Shown in pieces: positions 52,629-61,515 of a stretch of DNA of 64,000 nt. Each line of letters starts with the position of its first letter. Position 1 is the first letter of the stretch. This stretch comes from Improbicoccus devescovinae. GTDB lineage: Bacteria; Bacillota; Clostridia; Oscillospirales; Acutalibacteraceae. The notes under the pieces are model-generated. The model did no database searches, was not told the origin of the DNA, and was given only the letters and a program-made list of their open reading frames with translations. The stretch is taken from the NCBI GenBank assembly GCA_036245095.1, contig BSWA01000002.1, positions 124,001 through 188,000 on the forward strand. The letters run 5' to 3'. A program made the translations under genes and the position numbers.

Positions 52629-53825
52629 TTATATCTTTTTTTGTTTAGCATAAATTGCTAATTTGATAATTAATTCATCAGGAGGAACATTATTGGATTC
52701 GATGATTAACTTTACGGATATCGGACCACTATCTGGCATTACGCCTCCGCGGACACCTGCATGCCATCCCACTTCAATATCTCCTGCGGGTGTGGTTTTC
52801 AGCAAGTCCAGGACAAAGTCTATCTTTGGTTGAGGCCATTCTTGGGCTAGGAACTTTTTTGCAAACCAATCCCTATCGAAGATGGTGTTCTCTGACGCTT
52901 TTATAGCCATTGTGGACGGTGTCGGTGGATTCGGGAATTTTTCATTTATGGCGGAAATTAAAGCTTTTTCTAAAGTTAATTGAACTCTAATTGATTCGCC
53001 CGATTGATCATCAGGCTCTTGCGATCCGTCTGATTTCCCGCCTGTGCCCGAGCTTCCTGTCTCCGTTTTCGGTGTGCCGGTTCCTGTTTCTGTTCCTGCG
53101 CTTGTTCCTGTTCCTGTTCCTGTTCCTGCGCCTGTTGCTGTTGCTGGTGTTGTTCCTGTTTGTGTTCCTGTTCCTGCGCCTGTTGCTGTTGCTGGTGTTG
53201 TTCCTGTTTGTGTTCCTGTTCCTGCGCCTGTTGCTGTTGCTGTTCCTGGTCCTGCTCCGGGCCCCGTTTGGCTGCCTGGCTCAGAGGCTTCCCTGGTGTT
53301 TTCGGACGGTGGGTTGGTCGATGCGCTTTTGGGCTTTGCTGCTACCTCGGAGGTTTCAATTGGTTTTTCATCGGGTTTTTCTGAGCCACCTGTTTCTTGG
53401 GGCTTTGCAGAATCCGACGTCGCGTGGTCGGGCTCGCTTTTCGCCAGTGCGGCCCCGGGAGTTCCTCCTGCTGAGCTGGTAGTCGGTTGGGAGGACGAGA
53501 CCGGTGTTGGCGTTGGCGTTGGCGTTGACGTTGACGGCTTCGTTTCTTTGCTTGGGTCTGACATAAATTTGTTTTTAATAAAAAACGCCAAGAGAGTCGC
53601 AGAGCCTAAAGTGCCTATTGTCCCGCCTGCGCTGGCAATATATTTGAATTTGTTACTCTTTTTAGCCGGTGTTAATGGCCCAATATTTGGGCTAGCATCC
53701 GATCGTAGCGGGAGGTTTGCAGGCAGCGGTTTATTTTTGACGTAAGCTCCCACTGATGCGGAGATGCATACGCTGCATAGAAGATTGGCTGTTAGTACGC
53801 TGGATAATATTTTTTTAATTTTCAT
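52629..53825 (-). CDS. Exported protein with Gly/Thr-rich linker and C-terminal domain shared with its neighbour
   Basis: 398 residues. Signal peptide at 1-27, a second hydrophobic segment near 62-84 (YIASAGGTIGTLGSATLLAFF), then about 200 residues of low complexity: Pro/Thr/Ser, then Gly-Thr-Ala with 16-residue repeats (ATATGAGTGTQTGTTP). The last 110 residues form the domain shared with the 52082-52525 product. The low-complexity part is more GC-rich than its surroundings. The layout suggests a membrane- or wall-anchored stalk displaying a globular head; function unknown. ATG 53825 after aggggctgtcc. Confidence 0.7.
   Translation of the reverse strand: MKIKKILSSVLTANLLCSVCISASVGAYVKNKPLPANLPLRSDASPNIGPLTPAKKSNKFKYIASAGGTIGTLGSATLLAFFIKNKFMSDPSKETKPSTSTPTPTPTPVSSSQPTTSSAGGTPGAALAKSEPDHATSDSAKPQETGGSEKPDEKPIETSEVAAKPKSASTNPPSENTREASEPGSQTGPGAGPGTATATGAGTGTQTGTTPATATGAGTGTQTGTTPATATGAGTGTGTGTSAGTETGTGTPKTETGSSGTGGKSDGSQEPDDQSGESIRVQLTLEKALISAINEKFPNPPTPSTMAIKASENTIFDRDWFAKKFLAQEWPQPKIDFVLDLLKTTPAGDIEVGWHAGVRGGVMPDSGPISVKLIIESNNVPPDELIIKLAIYAKQKKI
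53128..53250 (-). repeat. 48-bp tandem repeats in the Gly/Thr linker
   Basis: The block gcgcctgttgctgttgct recurs at 53128, 53176 and 53224, 48 bases apart, coding for the 16-residue ATATGAGTGTQTGTTP repeat. Surrounded by shorter gttcct repeats. Confidence 0.85.
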
Positions 53826-53876
53826 TTGGTGGACAGCCCCTTTATTTGTTCAATAAAATACTTTTTCCTAATTGTT

Positions 53877-53904
53877 ATTTTATTATATCAAACGATTTTG
53901 TCAA
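53877..53904 (-). promoter_or_regulatory. Promoter of the Gly/Thr-linker gene (shared leader family)
   Basis: Minus strand TTGACA (53904-53899), 16 bases, TAAAAT (53882-53877). Confidence 0.65.
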
Positions 53905-53964
53905 TAGAAAAATGTATTTTAGCTTAATGAGATAAAAAAATATTTAAAATCCAGGAATATACTA

Positions 53965-53993
53965 TTGATATTTTGTTTTTTAAATGTTATAAT
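53965..53993 (+). promoter_or_regulatory. Strong sigma-A-type promoter for the split secreted-protein gene
   Basis: TTGATA (53965-53970), 17 bases, TATAAT (53988-53993), 46 bases before ATG 54040; divergent from 53877-53904. Confidence 0.7.
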
Positions 53994-54039
53994 ATATATA
54001 ACTTTTAAATAAAATCTAGTTGAAAAGGTGGCGATTAAA

Positions 54040-54472
54040 ATGAAAACTAAAAAAAATACATATATCTTTATTATATTTATTATATTTTTTATAATAAATT
54101 GCCAATTTATCAATTTAAATTGCGATGCTATGAATTGTAAATCGTCGCCTGTCAGTTTAATATGTAGTTCCCAAAAAAAAAAAAACATCAAAAAACAGTC
54201 TTTATCGCGGGCTGAATGAATTAGAAAATTTTTATAGACAAAAATGCAATATTAGTATAATATTTAGTGAAAATGTAAAAAAAATATTGCTTGAAATTGT
54301 AGAGAATTCACAAAATCATGAAGACAAAGTACAGATTGTTGTGCAAAACATGTGCCAAGCGATCGCTAGCTTCGAGCAACCTGATGGTAGTATTTTTGTG
54401 TTTAATTTAAATAGGAGTTATCAAATTGAGATCATTCAGCTGACCCGAGAATCTGGTATAATGATTGTATAA
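54040..54472 (+). pseudogene. Secreted protein gene split by a 13-A homopolymer (possible slippage or phase-variable gene)
   Basis: ATG 54040 follows aaaaggtggcgatta. The first frame codes for a signal peptide (YIFIIFIIFFIINCQF) and about 20 more residues, reaches a run of 13 A (54173-54185) and stops at 54219. With one A fewer, reading continues uninterrupted to TAA 54472 as a soluble domain (NSLYRGLNELENFYRQ, VKKILLEIVENSQNHED, FEQPDGSIFVFNLNRSYQIE), giving about 144 residues. So it is one gene, out of frame as written. Decay, slippage, phase variation or a sequencing error are all possible. No family recognised. Confidence 0.65.
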
Positions 54473-54567
54473 GATTGCAAATTTTAATTTAATCTGGTAC
54501 AAAAAAATTAATTTTTTTTGTTTTTTTTATGTGTAATTATTAATTTAAAGAAATAATTTGTAAACTA

Positions 54568-54596
54568 TTGACATATGATTTTGAAAATGTTATTTT
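54568..54596 (+). promoter_or_regulatory. Putative pheS-pheT promoter
   Basis: TTGACA (54568-54573), 17 bases, TATTTT (54591-54596). The -10 is weak. No T-box leader is visible before pheS. Confidence 0.4.
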
Positions 54597-54686
54597 ATCA
54601 TTAGAATTGTGTTTTTTCGGTGTTTTCTTTTTGAATTTGTCGTTGAAACAGGTTTATTAAAGGACATATTAAGGAGATTAGTAAAA

Positions 54687-55697
54687 ATGAATAAAAAAAT
54701 AAGTTCGTACAAAATTTTTTTATTGAATCATATTAATAATGCTCAAAATTTACCTGAAATAAACTCTGTTGTGAGACAATTTGAAAAATTTGTTAAGTCT
54801 TGTTATTTAGAACTCAAAGAAATTAGTGATATTGACCAAAAAAAAGCTATTGGGAAAAGCATTAATAATTTTAAAATCGAAATGCAAACAGTAATTGATA
54901 ACTCTTTGAGGCATTTCAAAGGCATTAAAACCAATAACGACGCCTATAAAGATTATACTATTTTTAAGCAAAATATCGCAATTGGAGCCCGACATCCGTT
55001 AATTAAATTGTGCAAAATAATTGAAAAAATTCTAATTTGCATGGGTTTTTTAGTCATTCAGGGGCCTGAAATCGAACTTGATAAATATAATTTTGAGATG
55101 CTTAACATGCCGGTTTATCATCCAGCGCGCGATATGCAGGATACTTTTTATATAAGATCACCAAATGTTTTATTGCGATCACACACGTCTTCGGTGCAAA
55201 TCAGAGCCATGCAGGCGCAAGGGCCTCCTATTCGAGTAATATCGCCAGGGACCGTGTACCGAGTCGATGATATCGACCCCCAACATACGCCTATGTTTTT
55301 TCAGATTGAGGGCTTATTAATTGATGAAAATGTGTCGTTTGCGAATTTAAAAGCGGTATTAATACGTCTCTTAAAAGAAGTGTTTGGCCCTAAAATTAAT
55401 GTAAGATTTCGTCCGTCATATTATCCGTATACTGAGCCAAGTGCTGCGATTGATATGTCTTGTGTGAATTGCATTGGCACAAATTGCCCTGTTTGCGGCG
55501 GAGAAGGCTGGATTACTGTGTTAGGCTCTGGCATGGTGCATCCCGAAGTTCTAAAAGGAGTTGGTTATAATACACAAAAATATAACGGATTTGCATTTGG
55601 TTTAGGGCTTAATAGACTAGCACTTTTGTATTATAATTTGGGAGAAATTAAAAAAATATATGAAAACGATGTCTTCCTATGGCGCCAATTGAATTAA
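54687..55697 (+). CDS. pheS: Phenylalanyl-tRNA synthetase alpha subunit
   Basis: 336 residues from ATG 54687 after aaggagattagtaaaa; upstream in-frame sequence precedes that site. N-terminal coiled coil, then the class II core: HPLIKLCKIIEKILICMGF, the FNFEML-like YNFEMLNMP, HPARDMQDTFY, LLRSHTSSVQIRAM, and motif 3 GFAFGLGLNRLALL. Four Cys (CVNC, CPVC) in the PSAAIDMSC region. Pairs with pheT, 40 bases downstream. Confidence 0.96.
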   Translation: MNKKISSYKIFLLNHINNAQNLPEINSVVRQFEKFVKSCYLELKEISDIDQKKAIGKSINNFKIEMQTVIDNSLRHFKGIKTNNDAYKDYTIFKQNIAIGARHPLIKLCKIIEKILICMGFLVIQGPEIELDKYNFEMLNMPVYHPARDMQDTFYIRSPNVLLRSHTSSVQIRAMQAQGPPIRVISPGTVYRVDDIDPQHTPMFFQIEGLLIDENVSFANLKAVLIRLLKEVFGPKINVRFRPSYYPYTEPSAAIDMSCVNCIGTNCPVCGGEGWITVLGSGMVHPEVLKGVGYNTQKYNGFAFGLGLNRLALLYYNLGEIKKIYENDVFLWRQLN

Positions 55698-55737
55698 ATT
55701 TCAGGCTAGCGCGATAATATAAAAAAGGATGATGCGT

Positions 55738-57822
55738 ATGTTTAAAGTTTCGTTGAATTGGATTAATTATATAATTAAAAAAAATATAAATCAGGATCTT
55801 GAGTTTACTGAAATTTTGAAAATATTGAATTTACAAGGCTTCGAAGTGAAAAAAATTTCTGACGTCGTGATGGACAAGATTATTACTATAGAAGTTAAGG
55901 CTAATAGGCCAGACTTGCTTTCACATCGAGGAGTAGCTCGGGAAATAATTAGTTTTTTAGGTTTTAAATTAAAAGAAGTTGATCGAAATTTGGGTGTTTT
56001 GAACAAAAAAAACTTCCCTATTGATATTAAAATTAGTGAAAATATCTGCGAAAGGTTTACCGGTTGGATAGTTTATAATATAAATAATAAAGTTGAGACT
56101 CCTGAGTATATTAAAAATTATTTAAATTTTTTTAACATAAATTCAATTAGCCCTGTTGTTGATATTTCAAATTATATTATGTTAGAATACGGTCAGCCTA
56201 GCCATGTTTATGATCTTGATAAAATTATAGACAAAAAACTTATTGTAAGCGAGGCAAATTTTGTTAAAAATATAAAAATTATTGGAGATAAATTTTTCGA
56301 AATTCAGACCGGCGATATAATAATTTCCGATAATTATGATGTTGCGTGTGTGGCTGGGATTATCGGCACTGAAAGATTGGAAGTTAGTGAAAATACACAA
56401 AATATTTTAATAGAATCAGCTGTTTTTGACAAAATTAAAATAAGAACCAGTTCAAAACGCTCTAAAATTTCAACGCTTTCTTCTTTTAGATTTGAACGTG
56501 GTATTAATGCTCATGATAGTTTAATAATTGGAAAAATTGTGGCTAAAAAAATAGCTGAAACTTGTGGCGGAGATCTCGCTGATTCTGTTTTTGATTATTT
56601 CCCAAATAAATCTAAAAATATTAATATTAATATTAATATTAATCAAGTTAACAAGCTGATAGGTACTGATTTTGATGGGGAACATATTATTAATTTATTG
56701 GGAAAATACAATTTCAAATGCAAATTTAGTGAAAATCACCAAAATATTTCCGTATTAGTTCCAAATTTTCGGCTTGACGTTCATGAAGACGTCGATATAA
56801 TAGAAGAAATCACGAGAAGTTTCGGCTATGATAACATTGTTCCCCAGATGCCAATTGTCAGAATGGACTATAGTTTTAACAAAATTTTGTATAACACTGA
56901 CAAAATTCGTGATATTTTAATAGGATTAGGTTTTAATGAAATTATAACATATTCATTTGTTCCGGATAATATGTTGAAAGTTTTAAATATAAGCCCGGAT
57001 TCCAGATATTTTTCTAATATTATTTTACAAAATCCTATTTCAAATATGTATGCACTCATGCGGCCTACCATGGTATTTTCGATGTTAAATTGCCTCGCTT
57101 TTAATCACAGTGTTGGAAACCGTGATTTAGCCCTTTTTGAGGCCGGCAGAGTGTATTTAAACGCACAAGATCATGATACTAATTACATGGAAATTGATAC
57201 TATTTCTTTTATAATATCTGGTATTAGAATAGAAAAAGGTTGGGACGTCGCGAAAAATATTAAGTATAATTTTTATGACTTGACAAATTATGTTAATATA
57301 TTATTAAATGATTTTGGTATTAAATTTATATTAAAACCGGTAGGATGCTCGTTTTTTAATGAAAAAATTGGTTACGAAATATATATTCGAGATGAATATG
57401 CCGGAATTTTAGGAGAAATAAATAAAAATATGTTTGAAGGCATCGTGCCGAATGTTAAATTAGTAAAAGATCCGGTTTATTTTTGTGAGATATATACAAA
57501 AAAAATAGAAAATAAACAAAAAACTATAGAATTTGAATCAAAATTCCCAAGCATAACTAGATTATATAATTTAATGGTTGGTAAAAATATAAAATCTGAT
57601 AGTATTATAAAAATAATAAAAGAATCGAGTGATTTAGTGGTTTCCTGTTATGTTAAAGATATGTATGAGTCTCGCGAGATGACCGTGAATCAGATTGCTA
57701 TTTTATTTGAAGTTTTATATGGCGCAAATGAATGTACTCTTAGTAATAAAGATATTAAATTAATTGAGGATTTATTTTTGAAAAAACTTGAATCAAATTT
57801 GGATATTCATCTCAAAACATGA
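55738..57822 (+). CDS. pheT: Phenylalanyl-tRNA synthetase beta subunit lacking the N-terminal tRNA-binding (OB) domain
   Basis: 694 residues from ATG 55738, against about 790-810 in most bacteria. The first 43 residues (FKVSLNWINYIIKK, LNLQGFEVKKISDVV) pass directly into IITIEVKANRPDLLSHRGVAREI. The roughly 100-residue EMAP/OB-fold tRNA-binding domain that normally lies between these two blocks is missing. The B3/B4 editing region (ISPVVDISNYIMLEYGQPSHVYD), B5, catalytic-like core and C-terminal anticodon-binding domain (FPSITRLYNLMV) are present. The gap is in frame and clean. Confidence 0.94.
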   Translation: MFKVSLNWINYIIKKNINQDLEFTEILKILNLQGFEVKKISDVVMDKIITIEVKANRPDLLSHRGVAREIISFLGFKLKEVDRNLGVLNKKNFPIDIKISENICERFTGWIVYNINNKVETPEYIKNYLNFFNINSISPVVDISNYIMLEYGQPSHVYDLDKIIDKKLIVSEANFVKNIKIIGDKFFEIQTGDIIISDNYDVACVAGIIGTERLEVSENTQNILIESAVFDKIKIRTSSKRSKISTLSSFRFERGINAHDSLIIGKIVAKKIAETCGGDLADSVFDYFPNKSKNININININQVNKLIGTDFDGEHIINLLGKYNFKCKFSENHQNISVLVPNFRLDVHEDVDIIEEITRSFGYDNIVPQMPIVRMDYSFNKILYNTDKIRDILIGLGFNEIITYSFVPDNMLKVLNISPDSRYFSNIILQNPISNMYALMRPTMVFSMLNCLAFNHSVGNRDLALFEAGRVYLNAQDHDTNYMEIDTISFIISGIRIEKGWDVAKNIKYNFYDLTNYVNILLNDFGIKFILKPVGCSFFNEKIGYEIYIRDEYAGILGEINKNMFEGIVPNVKLVKDPVYFCEIYTKKIENKQKTIEFESKFPSITRLYNLMVGKNIKSDSIIKIIKESSDLVVSCYVKDMYESREMTVNQIAILFEVLYGANECTLSNKDIKLIEDLFLKKLESNLDIHLKT

Positions 57823-57920
57823 CCCGTGTTTTGGTACGGTTTTATTGTAATTTGCATATTATCAAGTAAGTAATTTAATATTTTCAGGAATTATAAAATT
57901 TTAAGATGAGGTGGATTTTG

Positions 57921-58226
57921 TTGAAATTTGAATTAGAAGTCACGTCTGAGAATGGAGTTCACGCACGTCCAGCGGGATCTTTAGCACTTATAGCTAAAAA
58001 ATATCCGGATTTAGATATTAATTTGACATCTAATAATGGAAATGTTGCGAGTGCTCAAAGTCCGTTACAAATTATGCAGCTAGGACTTCAACAGGGTGAT
58101 AAAGTTTATGTTGAAATAAGTCTTCGTGATGAAAATAAAAATAATGAAGATTGCGAAATAGTAAAAGAAGAAATAATTGAAATTTTAGGCAAAAGTTACC
58201 AAAATTCTCCTAGTTTTCAAATGTAA
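57921..58226 (+). CDS. ptsH: Phosphocarrier protein HPr
   Basis: 101 residues from TTG 57921 (MKFELEVTSENGVHARPAG), after gaggtgg. The phosphorylated His is in GVHARPAG, and the regulatory Ser region reads AQSPLQIMQLG. About 12 residues longer at the C-terminus than usual. Receives phosphate from enzyme I, encoded 48 bases downstream. No sugar-specific EII gene lies in the window. Confidence 0.93.
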   Translation: MKFELEVTSENGVHARPAGSLALIAKKYPDLDINLTSNNGNVASAQSPLQIMQLGLQQGDKVYVEISLRDENKNNEDCEIVKEEIIEILGKSYQNSPSFQM

Positions 58227-58274
58227 TTTAATATATATTTCACAAAAATCCACTAGTTTTAGAGGTGATTTAAT

Positions 58275-59942
58275 ATGCGTGTTCTTAACGGTAAGGGGAT
58301 TTACAAAGGTATCGCTTTTGGAACTTTAACTGCTTTTAGACGTGATTATTTCGGTGTTCATGAACAGAAATTTTTTGTTTTGAATCATGAAGTTGAAATA
58401 GAAAAATATAGAGATGCAAAAGAAAACGCGATAAATCAGCTTGATAATTTGTATAACGAGGCTAAAGAGGATCTCGGGGAAGATCATGCTATGATATTTC
58501 AAGTACATAGAATGATGGTCGAAGATATTGAATACACAAATTCGGTTATAAATATAATTATAAACGAAAATGCAAACGCAGAATACGCTGTATGGCTCAC
58601 TTCTCGGAATTTCGAGCGCTCTTTCGAAGAAATGGATAACGATTATTTGCGTCAACGTGCTGCCGATGTTCGAGATATTTCTAAAAGAATAATTACATGT
58701 ATGAGCGCAAAAAGTAATTCGAGCGCAACTCACAAGTCAAATAATATTATAATTGGTGCTGATGAATTAGCTCCTAGCGAGGTTTTAGAATTAAATAAAA
58801 ATCTTGTTTCTGGATATGTAACTATGTTAGGATCTGAAAATTCGCATACTTCGATTTTAGCACGCGCTATGGGCATACCCAGTATAGTAGGCTTAGGGGA
58901 CCAGTTGCGTCCGGAATTTGAAGGATGTGATGCGATTATAGATAGCTTCGCGGGTGCTGTATACATATCTCCAGATAAAACTACGATAAAAAGATTAAAA
59001 AAAAAGAAAGAATTATGTAAAAAACGCCAAGAATTATTAATAACTTTAAAAGGCAAAGAAGACGTAACTCTTGACGGGCAAAAAGTGGAATTATGCGCCA
59101 ATGTCGGAAATATAGCTGATTTAACGTCAGTAATTGAAAGCGATGCCAGTGGCATTGGGCTTTTTAGAAGCGAATTTATTTTCATGGGCCGTTCTTCGTG
59201 TCCTACCGAAGATGAGCAATATGCAATATATAGGAAAGTTGCACAAAAAATGGCAGGTAAAAGGTGTATTATTCGTACACTTGATATAGGCGCTGATAAA
59301 CATGTTAATTATTTTAATTTACCGAAAGAAATAAATCCAGCTATAGGCTATCGTGCGATTAGAATTTGTCTTGATAAAACTGCAATTTTCAAGACTCAAT
59401 TACGTGCAATTTTGCGTGCATCGGCGTTTGGAAATATAGAGCTTTTATTTCCGATGATAATTTCTTTAGAAGAAGTTGTGCAAATTAAACAAATTTTATC
59501 TGAAATTATGTTTGAACTTGATCAAAATGGCATAAAATATAATAAAAAAATTAAGCTTGGGATTATGATCGAGACTCCTGCTGCTGTCTTAATAAGTGAC
59601 ATACTTGGACAAGAAGTTGATTTTTTTAATATTGGCACCAATGATTTAGTTCAATACACATTAGCTGTTGATCGACAAAATGACAAAATTAATTTTTTAT
59701 ATAATCCCAAGCACAAGGCGATACTCAGGATGATAAAAATAATTTGTACTAATGCTAAAAAAAATAATATACGCGTTGGGATCTGTGGAGAACTCGCGGC
59801 CGATGAGACTCTAACTGAAACTTTTTTAGCTTTAGGTATCGACGAGCTCTCGATGTCTCCACCGTTTGTGTTAAATATAAGAAAACGCGTGAGAGAATTG
59901 GATATTTCAAAATCAAGAACTAAAATATTGGAAAATATATAA
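58275..59942 (+). CDS. ptsI: PTS enzyme I
   Basis: 555 residues, slightly under the usual 570. HPr-binding and swivelling domain with the active His (GSENSHTSILARAMGIPSIVG), PEP-binding TIM barrel (GIGLFRSEFIFMGR, RTLDIGADKH, FPMIISLEE, GIMIETPAAVL, NIGTNDLVQYTLAVDR) and catalytic Cys in GICGELAAD. Transfers phosphate from PEP to HPr. May feed a phosphorelay to regulators as well as sugar uptake. ATG 58275 after agaggtgatttaat. Confidence 0.95.
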   Translation: MRVLNGKGIYKGIAFGTLTAFRRDYFGVHEQKFFVLNHEVEIEKYRDAKENAINQLDNLYNEAKEDLGEDHAMIFQVHRMMVEDIEYTNSVINIIINENANAEYAVWLTSRNFERSFEEMDNDYLRQRAADVRDISKRIITCMSAKSNSSATHKSNNIIIGADELAPSEVLELNKNLVSGYVTMLGSENSHTSILARAMGIPSIVGLGDQLRPEFEGCDAIIDSFAGAVYISPDKTTIKRLKKKKELCKKRQELLITLKGKEDVTLDGQKVELCANVGNIADLTSVIESDASGIGLFRSEFIFMGRSSCPTEDEQYAIYRKVAQKMAGKRCIIRTLDIGADKHVNYFNLPKEINPAIGYRAIRICLDKTAIFKTQLRAILRASAFGNIELLFPMIISLEEVVQIKQILSEIMFELDQNGIKYNKKIKLGIMIETPAAVLISDILGQEVDFFNIGTNDLVQYTLAVDRQNDKINFLYNPKHKAILRMIKIICTNAKKNNIRVGICGELAADETLTETFLALGIDELSMSPPFVLNIRKRVRELDISKSRTKILENI

Positions 59943-59978
59943 ATATTATATAAATTTAGTTAATTAAATCCCAGATTT

Positions 59979-61475
59979 TTAGTTAAATTTCATAGTAGGG
60001 AAAAGTATTACGTCTCTAATAGAAGCAGAATTCGTTAAAAGCATAGTAAGCCTGTCAATTCCTATCCCAAGGCCGCCCGTAGGAGGCATGCCATATTCAA
60101 GAGAATTTATAAAATCCGCGTCATACATATTAGCCTCTTCGTCGCCTTTTTCTCGAAGACTAACTTGATGCTTAAATCTTTGTTTTTGATCTACTGGGTC
60201 ATTTAATTCTGAAAATGCATTCGCGAACTCTCTGCCGGTTATAAATAATTCAAATCTTTCAGTAATTCCATCGGACCCGGCTTTTCGCTTTGCTAACGGA
60301 GAAATTTCTACCGGATAATCATATATAAAAGTCGGCTGAATTAAATTTGATTCTACTTTTTCTTCAAATACAAAATTCAACAATTCTCCCCAAGATTCAA
60401 GTTCTTTTTTAGGTATAATGCCTAATTTTTTTATATTTTCTTTTAAATTTTCTAAATCAGACTGCGAATCTTTCGTAAATAAATTAAAATCTAAATTTGT
60501 ATATTTTTTCACAGCATCTATCATAGTCAATCTTTCGAAATTTTTTGTTAAATTTATATTAAAATCTTGATATTTAATCATATTTGAATCATTTAAAATT
60601 AAATTCGAATTTATAATTATATCTTCCGAAATTTTCATCATATCTTGATAATTAGCATATGCTTGATATAATTCAACCGTGGTAAATTCGGGATTATGCT
60701 TCACCGACATGCCTTCATTTCGAAAATTCCGACCAATCTCATAAACGCGCTCCATGCCGCCGATTATTAATCTTTTTAAATATAACTCGGGAGCTATGCG
60801 TAAATATAAATTCATATTCAAAGCATTATGATGTGTAGTAAACGGCTTGGCATTTGCGCCCCCCGGAATTGTGTTTAATATCGGCGTCTCGACTTCTATA
60901 AATTTTAAATCATCTAGATATTTTCGTATATATTTAATAATTTCTGACCGTTTTATAAACACATTTTTGACGGAATTGTTAACTATTAGATCAAGATATC
61001 TTTGTCTATATCTCAAATCTACATCTTTTAACCCATGAAATTTTTCTGGAAGTGGCCTCAGAGCTTTGCTTAACATGGTCAATTTTTGCGCATGAATCGA
61101 AATTTCCTCTTTTTTAGTCTTAAACACAAAACCTACAATACCAATTATGTCCCCTATGTTCCAATTTAGGAATTCTGCATAAGAATCTTCTCCGATATCA
61201 TCTATTTTTGTGTAAATTTGTATTTTACCGCTAACATCTAGAACATCAAAAAACGAGGCCTTGCCCATGTTTCTTCGTCTTATAATTCTTCCAGCGACGC
61301 AAACTTCTTGATTTTCAAATTTTGTCAAATTTTTTATAATTTCATGTGAATTGTGTGTTTTATTATATTTTGTAATCTCAAAAGGATCATGCCCGGATTT
61401 TTGTAAATTTTCAAGTTCTTTAAGCCTTAAACTAAACTCCGACGATGATTCTAGGTTTTTTACGTCTTCATTCAT
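59979..61475 (-). CDS. lysS: Lysyl-tRNA synthetase, class II
   Basis: 498 residues. OB-fold anticodon domain (VCVAGRIIRRRNMGKASFFDV), then class II core: HGLKDVDLRYRQRYLDLI, VETPILNTIPGGANAKPF, motif 2 RNFRNEGMSVKHNPEFT and motif 3 GLGIGIDRLTMLL. Normal length. ATG 61475 after aaggggatta. Confidence 0.97.
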   Translation of the reverse strand: MNEDVKNLESSSEFSLRLKELENLQKSGHDPFEITKYNKTHNSHEIIKNLTKFENQEVCVAGRIIRRRNMGKASFFDVLDVSGKIQIYTKIDDIGEDSYAEFLNWNIGDIIGIVGFVFKTKKEEISIHAQKLTMLSKALRPLPEKFHGLKDVDLRYRQRYLDLIVNNSVKNVFIKRSEIIKYIRKYLDDLKFIEVETPILNTIPGGANAKPFTTHHNALNMNLYLRIAPELYLKRLIIGGMERVYEIGRNFRNEGMSVKHNPEFTTVELYQAYANYQDMMKISEDIIINSNLILNDSNMIKYQDFNINLTKNFERLTMIDAVKKYTNLDFNLFTKDSQSDLENLKENIKKLGIIPKKELESWGELLNFVFEEKVESNLIQPTFIYDYPVEISPLAKRKAGSDGITERFELFITGREFANAFSELNDPVDQKQRFKHQVSLREKGDEEANMYDADFINSLEYGMPPTGGLGIGIDRLTMLLTNSASIRDVILFPTMKFN

Positions 61476-61515
61476 AATTTTAATCCCCTTGATTATTATT
61501 AATATTTACTAAAAT

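Noticed and set aside
53044..53745. Rightward Val/Pro-rich ORF across the Gly/Thr linker gene
   Set aside because: Low-complexity antisense artefact; no start signals, and the leftward frame has a signal peptide and a domain shared with its neighbour.
57830..57860. Terminator after pheT
   Set aside because: Only a 4-bp stem (CCGT/ACGG) is possible; too weak to call.
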